NCBI GenBank assembly: GCA_024679535.1
Contig: JAIBDF010000016.1
Coordinates: 1-37,804, forward strand
Direction: 5' to 3'
From: Chromatiales bacterium
GTDB lineage: Bacteria > Pseudomonadota > Gammaproteobacteria > Steroidobacterales > Woeseiaceae
Length of the DNA: 37,804 nt
Both the position numbers and the translations under genes were made by a program. This document shows positions 8,432 through 16,410 of this stretch, piece after piece. Each line of letters starts with the position of its first letter. The stretch's first letter is position 1. The notes below the pieces were generated by a model. The model saw only the letters and a program-made list of their open reading frames with translations. It had not been told where the DNA came from and searched no databases.

Positions 8432-9697
8432 TCAAACGAAGGCCGCAAATGGCTGCACGATCACCTCGTCGCCTGCCGCAACGGGACCGCAGTCCTCTGG
8501 AAGAACGATAAAGCAATTCGCAGCGCTCATCGAACTTAGAATCCCGGAACCCTGGGTGCCCGTCCTGCGCACGACGAGACGGCCGTCCGGCTGCCGCGAA
8601 AGCGCGCCGCGCTGAAATTCGCGGCGACCCGGCTTGGTACACAGGGCTTCTCCGCACACTGCCGTCACACTCAGCGGCGGCGCGGGATCCGGCAATCCGG
8701 CGAGCGACTGCAGGGCCGGCTGCACCAGCTGGTAGAAGGTGACCATGACCGATACCGGATTGCCCGGTAACCCGAAGAACAGCGCGTTGCCGATGCGGCC
8801 GAAAGCGAGTGGCCGTCCGGGCTTCATTGCGACTTTCCAGAACCCTACTGAACCGGAGCGTTCGAGTGTCTCGGTCACGTAGTCGGCATCGCCGACCGAG
8901 ACGCCCCCGGATGTAATGATGGCGTCGGCTACGGCCGCCGCGTCCGCGAATGCCCGCGCCACCGCATCACGCTCATCGCGCACAACCCCCATGTCGATTG
9001 CTTCGACACCGAGGCGCATCAGCATGCCGTAGATCGTGTACCGGTTGCTGTCGTAAATCTGGCCTTTCTCAAGCGATTCACCGACGTGCCTCAATTCGTC
9101 TCCCGTCGAGAAGAACGCAACGCGCGGGCGCTGGCGCACACTGACCTCGCTCACGCCGAGTGACGCGATGATGCCGAGCTCGGCGGGCCGCAGGTGCGTG
9201 CCGGCTCGCAGAGCCACTTCACCCGCACCGATATCCTCGCCGGCGCGCCGCACATGCTGTCCGGCCTTTTGACCTGTCGCCAGAATCGCGATGTCACCGT
9301 CGAGCTCGACGTTCTCTTGCATGACCACGGAATCCGTACCCGCCGGCATCGCCGCGCCGGTCAGAATGCGGGTGCACTGGCCCGCAGTGACGGCACCGGT
9401 GAACGGCTTGCCGGCCGCGGCAACACCAATAATCGCGAGGCGGGTCTCACCGTCGGCCTGGAGATCTCTATTGGCATACGCATACCCGTCCATCGCCGAG
9501 TTCGTGTGCGCCGGGACGTCTATGGCCGACACGACGTCACCGGCAAGCACCCGGCCCAACGCGCTGCGGATCGCGAGTGTCTCGATGCCCTGGACTGGTC
9601 GAGCATCGGCCAGAATGCGCGCCAGCGCATCTTCGAGCTTCAGCGCCGGACCGAAGTGGCCATCGGCGCAACAATCGATGTCGGATTTGCTGCTCAT
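8432..9697 (-). CDS. moeA: Molybdopterin molybdenumtransferase MoeA
   Basis: A 421-residue enzyme inserting molybdate or tungstate into adenylated molybdopterin. Visible family motifs include PAHTNSAMDGYA, ILTGAAMPAGTDSVVMQE, the MPT-binding region FFSTGDEL, SGGVSVGDADYV, MKPGRPLAFG and FFGLPGNPVSVMVTF, followed by the C-terminal beta-barrel domain IV (about 330-421). The start is taken as ATG 9697, one base after the mobA stop and with GGAAG upstream; an ATG at 9706 is possible but would overlap mobA. Next to a tungstate importer, the MoeA here may act on tungstate; nothing in the sequence itself shows metal preference. Confidence 0.96.
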   Translation of the reverse strand: MSSKSDIDCCADGHFGPALKLEDALARILADARPVQGIETLAIRSALGRVLAGDVVSAIDVPAHTNSAMDGYAYANRDLQADGETRLAIIGVAAAGKPFTGAVTAGQCTRILTGAAMPAGTDSVVMQENVELDGDIAILATGQKAGQHVRRAGEDIGAGEVALRAGTHLRPAELGIIASLGVSEVSVRQRPRVAFFSTGDELRHVGESLEKGQIYDSNRYTIYGMLMRLGVEAIDMGVVRDERDAVARAFADAAAVADAIITSGGVSVGDADYVTETLERSGSVGFWKVAMKPGRPLAFGRIGNALFFGLPGNPVSVMVTFYQLVQPALQSLAGLPDPAPPLSVTAVCGEALCTKPGRREFQRGALSRQPDGRLVVRRTGTQGSGILSSMSAANCFIVLPEDCGPVAAGDEVIVQPFAAFV

Positions 9698-9698
9698 G

Positions 9699-10322
9699 TC
9701 ATTCATCTTCCGTCGGAGTTGGCTGTTTGTGTTTTGCGAGTTCTTCTTCCAGCTCCTGCTTGTCCACCGGTGCGTTGACGTTCGAAAACGTATCGATCGC
9801 ATCGCTGAAATCGGCGCTCGCATAGCCGTGCCGTTCGTACCAGTGATCGATCTTACGCCCACCGCCATCGAGATACTCGACAAGGTCGGCGAACAGATCC
9901 CGATGCAGCATCGCGAATACAGGCTGCAGCCGCTCGCCGTCGTGGGCGACTGCAATCTGCGAACCTTCGTTCGCCAATGCCGCATGCAAGCGTCGCACGA
10001 GATCACCGCAGATCAGCGGCGAGTCGCAGGGCACGACCACGATCCAGGGCGTCTTTGCCGCCTGCATTCCGCTTGCGAATCCCGCCAGTGGCCCACGGAA
10101 CTCCCGGTTGCCGTCGTCTATAACGGCACATCCGAACTCGCTATATTTATCGTGATTGCGGTTCGCATTGATCACTATGTCGGCCACCTGCAAGCGGAGC
10201 GCGTCGATCACCCAGGCGATCATTGGCCGATCGTTAATCGAAACGAGTCCCTTATCGACGCCGCCCATACGCCTGGCCAAACCGCCGGCGAGGATAATGC
10301 CCGTAACCTGGTCGCGTACCAT
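9699..10322 (-). CDS. mobA: Molybdenum cofactor guanylyltransferase MobA
   Basis: A 207-residue nucleotidyltransferase that attaches GMP to molybdopterin to make the bis-MGD form used by formate dehydrogenases. The signature VTGIILAGGLARRMGGVDKG (residues about 6-25) is followed by GPLAGFASGM and VVPCDSPL, and near the C-terminus FSNVNAP. The frame is open for a further 48 codons upstream; ATG 10322 was chosen because the conserved domain begins there. The ribosome site is weak, and an in-frame GTG at about 10370 remains possible. It is the first gene of the leftward cofactor operon, so the promoter should lie in 10323-10460, back to back with the Fis-type regulator. Confidence 0.93.
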   Translation of the reverse strand: MVRDQVTGIILAGGLARRMGGVDKGLVSINDRPMIAWVIDALRLQVADIVINANRNHDKYSEFGCAVIDDGNREFRGPLAGFASGMQAAKTPWIVVVPCDSPLICGDLVRRLHAALANEGSQIAVAHDGERLQPVFAMLHRDLFADLVEYLDGGGRKIDHWYERHGYASADFSDAIDTFSNVNAPVDKQELEEELAKHKQPTPTEDE

Positions 10323-10393
10323 CTCGTTTATCGCAGTCAAATACCGATCCTTTTGGGTCTCAGGGGACACATCGTTTTCGAATTTCAATGTTC

Positions 10394-10412
10394 TTGCGTC
10401 ATTCTGACGCAA
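10394..10412. promoter_or_regulatory. Perfect 8-bp dyad in the mobA / regulator divergent region (operator candidate)
   Basis: TTGCGTCA-ttc-TGACGCAA is a perfect inverted repeat with a 3-base centre, placed between the divergent mobA and Fis-type regulator genes. The form suits a dimeric DNA-binding protein. A second dyad (ATGCGCG-cgtct-CGCGCAT, 10448-10466) overlaps the regulator's annotated ATG. Which protein binds, if any, is unknown. Confidence 0.4.
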
Positions 10413-10464
10413 AGCATAGTCTGTCCGCGAGTTTTTTGCCGGACGCGATGCGCGCGTCTCGCGC

Positions 10465-11139
10465 ATGGGAACCGGAGCATTTTTGTCACAATCCAGCTCG
10501 ATTCTACTTATTGGTGGCGCCCGGCCCGAGGCATCACGCCTCCAGCGCGCGTTGTCACGGCACTTCCTGCTGGTTGAGAGTGTGCGGGACGTCGAGCAAG
10601 CGCGACAACTCGCGCGGCGATGCCGATTTCATGTGCTGGTCCTGATTGATCCCGAATCGCCCTGGGAGAGGATGCGCGAGGCGCTCGACGAATGCGAAGA
10701 ACTGCCGCCCGCCGTCCTGATCATCATCGAGAGGAACCGGGCGGAAACCGCGATCGACGCGCTTCGCGATGGTGTATGCAACGCATTGCTGCGGCCCGTC
10801 TCGAACAGTGAGCTTGTTGCGGCGCTGATCCATGCGATCGACAACGCCGACTCACGGCGATGCGGGATCCGGGAGACGGAGCGCGTGCTCGTCGACGAAC
10901 CGACTGCGATTTCGCAGCTGCAGTCGCTGACCGAAGTCCTCGCACCCGCGCTGGCAGGAGGAACCACGCCATCCGGTTACCCACCCGACTGGACACTTGA
11001 GCAGGTTAAACGCCATCATATGACTCGAGTTCTCGACGACAGCGGCGGCAATAAATCGGCCGCGGCGCGACGCCTCGGTATCTCGCGCAAGACGCTGGAG
11101 CGCAAGCTCGGTACGGGCAATCTCAAACAACGGAGGTAA
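10465..11139 (+). CDS. Receiver-like plus Fis-type HTH regulator lacking an AAA+ domain
   Basis: A 224-residue protein with a receiver-like N-terminal half (about 12-126) and a Fis-type helix-turn-helix C-terminus (EQVKRHHMTRVLDDSGGNKSAAARRLGISRKTLERKL, about 179-215). NtrC-type activators have the same ends, but the central sigma-54-interacting AAA+ ATPase is absent, so it cannot drive sigma-54 promoters by itself. The receiver is degenerate: the acidic pair is replaced around ILLIGGARPE, the conserved Thr/Ser region reads LIIIER, and the active-site Lys is Arg110. D62 is the only candidate phosphorylation site. ATG 10465 lacks a good ribosome site; TTG 10483, with GGAG 6 bases before it, is a plausible alternative. 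It is divergent from mobA and coupled to the next gene. Confidence 0.8.
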   Translation: MGTGAFLSQSSSILLIGGARPEASRLQRALSRHFLLVESVRDVEQARQLARRCRFHVLVLIDPESPWERMREALDECEELPPAVLIIIERNRAETAIDALRDGVCNALLRPVSNSELVAALIHAIDNADSRRCGIRETERVLVDEPTAISQLQSLTEVLAPALAGGTTPSGYPPDWTLEQVKRHHMTRVLDDSGGNKSAAARRLGISRKTLERKLGTGNLKQRR

Positions 11140-11141
11140 TC

Positions 11142-11366
11142 ATGAGCAACAGGGACTTCGACAAGGATCAATTGAACATTGAAATTCGCCGCTTTCTGAA
11201 GCTGGTCGGGATCACGTCGCAACGCGAACTCGAAAAAGCCGTGAAAGACGCAATGGCAGCTGGCAATTTTCCTCAATCAGGCAAGCTGGCTGCCAGGATG
11301 ACGCTGTCGGTGCCTGTTCTGGATCTCGAACACGTCATCGACCACGAGATCGATATCGACAGGTAG
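11142..11366 (+). CDS. DUF6494 family protein
   Basis: A 74-residue protein (RDFDKDQLNIEIRRFLKLVG, then ITSQRELEKAVKDAM and a C-terminal acidic segment VIDHEIDIDR) that I recognise as DUF6494. Such proteins are found encoded near formate dehydrogenase genes, but their function is not known. The start is secure: GGAGG lies 5 bases upstream and overlaps the stop codon of the preceding regulator, so both are translated from one message. It is predicted mainly helical, has no signal peptide or membrane segment, and may be a small partner of the regulator or of a formate dehydrogenase assembly protein. Confidence 0.8.
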   Translation: MSNRDFDKDQLNIEIRRFLKLVGITSQRELEKAVKDAMAAGNFPQSGKLAARMTLSVPVLDLEHVIDHEIDIDR

Positions 11367-11391
11367 CGGCGCCGATCTGCGACCCCTGCGA

Positions 11392-12363
11392 TCAATCACC
11401 ACCCGTCCAGATGAGCGTGCCCAGCTCCGAGAGATCGTAGCCGCCGAGCGTCTTGACATGGCGGTGGCAGTCGCTGCCGCGCAGGTAGTCGAGCAAATGC
11501 TGGAACAGGCTGCGAAAGAAGATTCCACGGTGCAACGCGAGGTCAAACGCTTCCCAGCCGATCGAGAGGAAGTCGAGTCCGAATTCATTCGCGGAGGCAC
11601 GAATCCCCGGGGCAATCTCGGCCTGCCCAATTGCGATCAGCGACGCCGCTTCACGCTCGCTACCGGCGCGACCGGTGATGCGCCGGTCCGACGGGTCCAG
11701 GTCGTGCTGCGAGATCAGTTCGCGAATAAATCGTTGCGAACCGCCACCCTCCTGTCGTTCGACCCAGCGCACTTCCCGTCGAAACAGTCCTTCGATCCCG
11801 TCTTTGGCGGACCACAGGCCCGGCGAGACCAGCAAACCCTGCTCCCGCCGATACAACCGTACGAGGGCCCACTCACCGGCCTGCACGAATTGGCGCAGCA
11901 GCGCAGGATGGCGCTGGAAGCTCTCCGCCGCGGGCCCCCAGTGGACGCTGCAGACGTCGGCGCGCCGGTTGGCTAGCAGCGCGAGCCCAAGCTGGCTGCC
12001 GGTGGAGGTATAGCTGATCAGTGCACGGGATTGCAGTGACGTGGCAATCTGACTGAGAGCTCGATACAGCAGCGGGTCGTCGCTGCCGGCGATGACAATG
12101 CGGTCCGTCAGCAATCCGCCGTGACTGGATTCCAGCAGCCACTGGTCAACCAGATTGCGCGGAAACAGCCATTTGCCCGTCAGCTTGGTCGCAGGAATCT
12201 TGCCCTCTTGCACCAGTCCGTAAACTTTCTTTTCGTTGACCTGCAAATAAGCCGCCACCTGTTTCACCGTCATGAAGCTCGGCGGCGCGTCAGCGCGTTC
12301 CGCTGCTTCGTCGGAATTGCTTGTTCGCGCATTATCGACGCTGTTGGAGTTCGGCTTCACCAT
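11392..12363 (-). CDS. Excisionase-type HTH regulator fused to a periplasmic-binding-like domain
   Basis: A 323-residue protein. Residues about 31-76 form an excisionase/MerR-like HTH (MTVKQVAAYLQVNEKKVYG, then EGKIPATKLTGKWLFPRNLVD; HTH_17 type). Residues about 87-300 match the PBP_like ligand-binding domain that is related to molybdate/tungstate-binding proteins and sometimes fused to MoeA (IVIAGSDDPLL, YTSTGSQLGLALLANRRADVC, HWGPAAESF). No signal peptide is present, so the ligand is sensed in the cytoplasm. Between the cofactor operon, the formate dehydrogenase operon and tupBCA, it is a good candidate for a tungstate- or molybdate-responsive regulator taking the place of ModE. It is divergent from DUF3305, so it may control 12364-12549. 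It could equally sense formate; the ligand is not shown. Confidence 0.85.
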   Translation of the reverse strand: MVKPNSNSVDNARTSNSDEAAERADAPPSFMTVKQVAAYLQVNEKKVYGLVQEGKIPATKLTGKWLFPRNLVDQWLLESSHGGLLTDRIVIAGSDDPLLYRALSQIATSLQSRALISYTSTGSQLGLALLANRRADVCSVHWGPAAESFQRHPALLRQFVQAGEWALVRLYRREQGLLVSPGLWSAKDGIEGLFRREVRWVERQEGGGSQRFIRELISQHDLDPSDRRITGRAGSEREAASLIAIGQAEIAPGIRASANEFGLDFLSIGWEAFDLALHRGIFFRSLFQHLLDYLRGSDCHRHVKTLGGYDLSELGTLIWTGGD

Positions 12364-12549
12364 CGGGATTCCAGTTGCCGCAGTTGCCAGATTGGCCCAT
12401 GTACATACAGAAAGGCCGTTTCGGGACGATACGTCATCCGCGCAACCTGGTCACGGTTCATTGGCGTCGGCATGGTCTCTGCACACTGCGCGACTGGCCG
12501 CATCGTTAACATGACCGTTCTTTGATCGTTTAAGCTACTATTGATCGAA

Positions 12550-13032
12550 ATGAGCCTCGCAGAACGACACACGATAGCCGTAATCATGCAGCGCAGCCAG
12601 GTACAGCAGGGCCAATGGTCTGTGACGAGCTGGCGCGCAGTGTCTGTTGTCGCGGGCGAACATCTCGTCGGCAAGGGCGCCGGGCAGAAACCGATTTACG
12701 AAAACGACAGCGATGCCCAGTTCCTCTGGACCGGCTTTTCACTGGAGCTCTATCGGGACCAGGCCGAAGACTACTGGTACAACCTGACCGGTGACAGCCC
12801 GTCGCTGTTTGTTATCTGCCATGAATCGCCGGAAGGTGATCTGACGCCGTTTCGGGTCACCGCTGACCAGGATTCGGCATCCGGGTGCCTGGAAAGCGAC
12901 GACCAGGTATTCGCCGTGCCGATCCCGCCGGAAATATACCAGCGCCTCGAGCAATTCGTCGTGGCTCACTACGTTCCCCGCGAGCCAAAGAAACGCAGAC
13001 GCAAGAACTGGTCGCAGGAGACTGAAGGATGA
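12550..13032 (+). CDS. DUF3305 domain protein, formate dehydrogenase cluster
   Basis: A 160-residue protein matching DUF3305 (QQGQWSVTSWRAVSVVAGEH, LWTGFSLELYRDQAEDYWYNL, PSLFVICHE, VPIPPEIYQRLEQFVVAHY) with a basic tail (EPKKRRRKNW). It is soluble, with no signal peptide. In many proteobacteria, DUF3305 and DUF3306 genes precede the Fe-S protein, TorD-like chaperone and fdhXABC, as here, so a role in assembly of the membrane-bound formate dehydrogenase is likely but unproven. ATG 12550 is used; a TTG at 12541 is in frame. It overlaps the next gene by four bases (ATGA). It opens the rightward operon, and its promoter should be in 12364-12549. Confidence 0.85.
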   Translation: MSLAERHTIAVIMQRSQVQQGQWSVTSWRAVSVVAGEHLVGKGAGQKPIYENDSDAQFLWTGFSLELYRDQAEDYWYNLTGDSPSLFVICHESPEGDLTPFRVTADQDSASGCLESDDQVFAVPIPPEIYQRLEQFVVAHYVPREPKKRRRKNWSQETEG

Positions 13033-13655
13033 GCAACACCCCAGGCAAGCAAGCGCCGGGCAATAGTGCCGCGGACGTCGATACTCTTGAGAACGAGGCG
13101 TTTCTGACGCGCTGGTCGAAACGCAAGGCGCGGTCACGTGACGGCGTGGACTTGCCGGAACCGCTGGAAAACGCAGCGAGCGAGGACGAGACGGGTGCGC
13201 CCGGTGCCGCTGACACCAGCGGCGATGCACGGGCCGAAATCGCCGGACACGCCGACGGGCCGGTCGCGGATGCAGCGGAGACGACGCCCGAGTTACCACC
13301 CATCGAATCGCTGGGCGAGGACTCTGACTATCGCGCATTTCTTGCGGACCACGTACCGGCCGACGTGCAGCGCAAAGCGCTGCGCAAGTGGTTCCAAAGC
13401 CCCAAGTTCAACGTGCGCGACGGTCTCGATGACTACGACCTTGACTTCTCTTCGCCCGAGCCGCTCGGTGACATCGTGACGGCCGAGATGCGGCACCGCC
13501 TGCGCCAGGAACTCGAGCGCATGGTCGGACTCAATGACGACGAAGACAGCCCGCAGGACGTGATGCCGGCTGCGGCCGTCGAGGCTGTCGAAAGCGACAA
13601 CCCGGAAGAACCTGCTGACAACGAGCCAGACGATGAACCACCTGCAACTGCCTGA
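13029..13655 (+). CDS. DUF3306 domain protein, formate dehydrogenase cluster
   Basis: A 208-residue, strongly acidic protein. The N-terminus has the conserved FLTRWSKRKAR segment (about 19-29). A low-complexity Ala/Glu/Asp region follows, then the conserved core SDYRAFLADHVPADVQRKAL and KWFQSPKFNVRDGLDDYDLD (about 98-138), typical of DUF3306. The tail is again acidic and probably disordered. No enzymatic motif or membrane segment is visible. It is translationally coupled to DUF3305 (4-base overlap) and overlaps the following Fe-S protein gene by 23 bases, so the three products are probably made in fixed proportion and may act together in formate dehydrogenase maturation. Confidence 0.85.
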   Translation: MSNTPGKQAPGNSAADVDTLENEAFLTRWSKRKARSRDGVDLPEPLENAASEDETGAPGAADTSGDARAEIAGHADGPVADAAETTPELPPIESLGEDSDYRAFLADHVPADVQRKALRKWFQSPKFNVRDGLDDYDLDFSSPEPLGDIVTAEMRHRLRQELERMVGLNDDEDSPQDVMPAAAVEAVESDNPEEPADNEPDDEPPATA

Positions 13656-15303
13656 TACGACGGAGAACGGTCGGGCGAGAGCCGAGGCCCTGGATCCTCG
13701 CCATCGACCCGATGCGGCGCCGACGTCGACGGTCGAGTTTATCTCCCATGGGCGCGTGCTGATCGTCGGCGAGGAAAGGGGTGCGCTGTACGCGGCGCAA
13801 CAGCTCGACGACGATCTGGTGGCGACCGTTTGGGTGCCGGGAGACGCACGGCCTGCGACCGGCACCGTCGACGGGCTAACCATCGTGCGGGGCGGCCAGC
13901 CGCAACTCTCGGGAAACCTGGGTAATTTCAGGTTGAGCTTCCCTGCTTCGGACGATGGCAGCAATCCGGATGCAATAGCGACCCTCGAGAAAGCGCGCTT
14001 TGACCTGGTGCTCGACCTCAACGACTCGCCGATGCTCCCGCGGGAAGTGCTGCCGCCAGGCTATTACACGCCCGGCAGAGATGCCTACGCGCTGGAAGAG
14101 GCCATCGCCGAACTCCCCGACATGCGCGGCGAGTTCGAGAAACCGAAGTATTTCAATTTCGACCCGAACATCTGCGCACACGGGCGCCGCGGAATCAGCG
14201 GCTGCACCCGATGTCTCGATGTGTGCCCGACCCTGGCGATTAGATCGATTGGCGAAACCGTGCAGGTCGATGAAAACATCTGCCAGGGCTTCGGCAGCTG
14301 CGCATCGGTTTGCCCCACCGGTGCGATCACCTACGCCTTTCCCGGCACCCGCGATTTGCTGGCTTACCTGCGCACCGTTGTCATCCAGTATGGCGAAAGC
14401 GGCGGTGCCGATCCCGTGCTGCTGTTTTACGACGGCGCGTCCGCCGGCCTGATCGCCGACGAGTTCGCGCAGTCGCTGCCGGAGAATACGCTGCCCGTCG
14501 AGCTGGAGGAGGTGGGGTCCGCCGGCATGGATACCTGGTTCACGTGCCTCGCCTTTGGGGTGCGCCGGATCCTGGTTCTGACGGCAGCCGAGACGCCGCG
14601 GAGCGTCGCGGACGCGCTCGAGCGCGAGGTCGAAGTCAGCGCGCGGATTCTCGAGGGCATGGGTTACCCGGGCGCTGCGGTAGAGCTGATCGGCGCAGGG
14701 GATGTCAAGACCGTCACCGAGGCCGTGGGTTCCAAACAGTCGATCGATCTCGGCCGACCCGCACGCTTCGTCCCGCCTCCGGAGAAGCGCCTGTTGCTGC
14801 GTACCGCGATCAATCATCTCTTCGAGGAAGCGCCGACCCGCAAGAAGGTCGAACCATTGCCGGCAGGCGCACCGTTCGGCCGCATTCGCGTCGACAAGTC
14901 CGCGTGTACGGTGTGCATGAGCTGCGTCGCCGTCTGCCCGACGTCCGCACTGCGCGAGGGCCAGGGGTTGCCGCAGCTGAATTTCGTGGAATGGTCCTGC
15001 ATCCAGTGTGGGCTCTGCGAAACCGCCTGCCCCGAGGACGCGATAAAGTCCGAGCCACGATTCCTGTACGACGACGGCGAACGCAGCGCGCCGCGCCTGC
15101 TGCACGAAGAGCAACCCATGTGCTGCATTTCCTGCGGCAAGCCGTTCGCGACGCGCTCGATGCTCGACGCCATGAGGAAAAAGCTCGAGGGCCACTGGAT
15201 GTTCCAGAGCAAGGCCGAGCGGCGGCGCCTGGAAATGTGCGACATCTGCCGCGTAAAAGACATGATGCGCGACCAGGGCGGCGACGGTCCGCGATCGGCC
15301 TGA
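13633..15303 (+). CDS. Multi-cluster 4Fe-4S protein of the formate dehydrogenase cluster
   Basis: A 556-residue cytoplasmic protein with two ferredoxin-like modules. The first, about residues 175-240, has a C-rich motif around ISGCTRCLDVCPTLAI and ICQGFGSCASVCPTGAI. The second, about 420-475, has ACTVCMSCVAVCPTSAL and CIQCGLCETACPEDAI. Near the C-terminus, CCISCGKPF and CDICRVKDMM add two further Cys pairs that may bind zinc or an additional cluster. The middle (LLFYDGASAGLIADE, VRRILVLTAAET) resembles a domain seen in electron-transfer Fe-S proteins. The position between DUF3306 and the TorD-like chaperone is conserved in proteobacterial fdh clusters. A role as electron donor or scaffold in maturation is inferred; it is not one of the FdhABC subunits. 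Confidence 0.85.
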   Translation: MNHLQLPDTTENGRARAEALDPRHRPDAAPTSTVEFISHGRVLIVGEERGALYAAQQLDDDLVATVWVPGDARPATGTVDGLTIVRGGQPQLSGNLGNFRLSFPASDDGSNPDAIATLEKARFDLVLDLNDSPMLPREVLPPGYYTPGRDAYALEEAIAELPDMRGEFEKPKYFNFDPNICAHGRRGISGCTRCLDVCPTLAIRSIGETVQVDENICQGFGSCASVCPTGAITYAFPGTRDLLAYLRTVVIQYGESGGADPVLLFYDGASAGLIADEFAQSLPENTLPVELEEVGSAGMDTWFTCLAFGVRRILVLTAAETPRSVADALEREVEVSARILEGMGYPGAAVELIGAGDVKTVTEAVGSKQSIDLGRPARFVPPPEKRLLLRTAINHLFEEAPTRKKVEPLPAGAPFGRIRVDKSACTVCMSCVAVCPTSALREGQGLPQLNFVEWSCIQCGLCETACPEDAIKSEPRFLYDDGERSAPRLLHEEQPMCCISCGKPFATRSMLDAMRKKLEGHWMFQSKAERRRLEMCDICRVKDMMRDQGGDGPRSA

Positions 15304-15486
15304 TCTCGGCGCGGCCACGCGCAGGTAGCGCTTCTTCAGGATGGAGCAAAATGTCGCATATTTTGGATGTTATCGCTCTCATATAGTCATTATCACGGTA
15401 TTAAATGTATTTCACACCACTGGCGGCCGATGGCGGAATGGGTCTAAAATGACCGGGTGCCAGGGGGGCACGCAGAGCCGAGAAAA

Positions 15487-16134
15487 ATGAGCGAAGCGTC
15501 TGCAACATGTGAAACGACGACAGCGGGGGCTGGCGTCGTAACAATCGAGCCGGAAAACAAGCTGCGCGCAGACACCTATCGACTGCTCGGCCGCCTGCTG
15601 GGCACGCCACCGGATGACGCCACTCTCGCGCGGCTGTCAACAGCGCCGACAAGCGAAGAAGACAACCTGCTGGCTGTGGCCTGGCGGCTGCTGGCGACAT
15701 CAGCCGGGCGCACCGTCGCAAACCAGGTGGCAAGCGAATACGAGGCGCTTTTTATCGGGCTCGGCCGCGGCGAACTGGTGCCGTACGCCTCGTGGTACCT
15801 GACCGGCTACCTGATGGAGCAACCACTCGCCCAGCTGCGTTCCGACATGAGGGAACTCGGCTTCGAACGTCGGGACAACGTCAGCGAGCCGGAGGACCAC
15901 GCCGCGGCGCTTTGCGAAATCATGGCACTACTCGCCGGCGACGACGAACCCGGCAGCCTCGAAACGCAGACGCAGTTTTTTGAAAACCACGTCGGGCCGT
16001 GGATCGCCCGATTCTTCCGTGACATGCAGCAGGCACCTTCGGCGCACTTCTACAGGGCCGTGGGTCAGCTTGGAGAGCAATTCATCGAAACGGACCAACG
16101 ATACCTGGAAATGGTGGATCGAACGGACACCTGA
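15487..16134 (+). CDS. TorD/DmsD-family chaperone for formate dehydrogenase
   Basis: A 215-residue all-helical protein of the TorD family, which binds a Tat signal peptide and holds the apo-catalytic subunit until cofactor insertion. The family core YEALFIGLGRGELVPYASWYLTG (about 86-108) and the segment EPEDHAAALCEIMALL (about 136-151) are clear. ATG 15487 is chosen over the longer frame from 15457 because the upstream codons are not conserved-looking. A 183-base AT-rich gap precedes it, and such a gap could hold an internal promoter; I see no convincing -35/-10 pair. It lies just before fdhX and fdhA, whose Tat signals are the probable clients. Confidence 0.9.
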   Translation: MSEASATCETTTAGAGVVTIEPENKLRADTYRLLGRLLGTPPDDATLARLSTAPTSEEDNLLAVAWRLLATSAGRTVANQVASEYEALFIGLGRGELVPYASWYLTGYLMEQPLAQLRSDMRELGFERRDNVSEPEDHAAALCEIMALLAGDDEPGSLETQTQFFENHVGPWIARFFRDMQQAPSAHFYRAVGQLGEQFIETDQRYLEMVDRTDT

Positions 16135-16147
16135 TGGGAGATGAGAG

Positions 16148-16357
16148 ATGAGTCGTAATACACAGTCGTACACCGAACAACGGCGTACTTTTCTCAAAAC
16201 AATGGCTGTCGCGGGCGGCGCAACGGCAACGGTCCTCCTGACCGGTCAGGCAGCTGGCGCTTCGCCGGAGCAGAACCTGTCGCCCGAGGCGCCAGAGAAT
16301 CGGGGCTACCATGAAACGCCCCATATCCGTAATTATTACCGTATAGCGCGCCTGTAA
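16148..16357 (+). CDS. FdhX-like small Tat-signal protein, formate dehydrogenase region
   Basis: A 69-residue peptide that starts with a twin-arginine signal (EQRRTFLKTMAVAGGATAT, about residues 10-28) and has only a short mature part (about 30 residues) ending in GYHETPHIRNYYRIARL. This matches the formate dehydrogenase region Tat-target family (TIGR02811, FdhX type), a small protein always found just before the catalytic subunit gene. Its function is not settled; it may be a small periplasmic subunit or assembly partner. The start has GGGAGATGAG upstream. It sits 13 bases after the chaperone gene and 53 bases before fdhA. Confidence 0.9.
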   Translation: MSRNTQSYTEQRRTFLKTMAVAGGATATVLLTGQAAGASPEQNLSPEAPENRGYHETPHIRNYYRIARL

Positions 16358-16410
16358 CCGGTTTTTTCGCCGCCTTACAACGCACCTGACACTGACCTGG
16401 GGGATTAGCG

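Noticed and set aside
12364-12549. Molybdenum cofactor riboswitch or FNR site before the fdh operon
   Set aside because: I found no TTGAT-N4-ATCAA box and no structure resembling the Moco RNA motif; only a TTGATCG direct repeat (12522 and 12541), too weak to call.
13876-15318. 480-codon minus-strand frame
   Set aside because: Antisense to the Fe-S protein, whose Cys motifs and operon overlaps establish the true frame.
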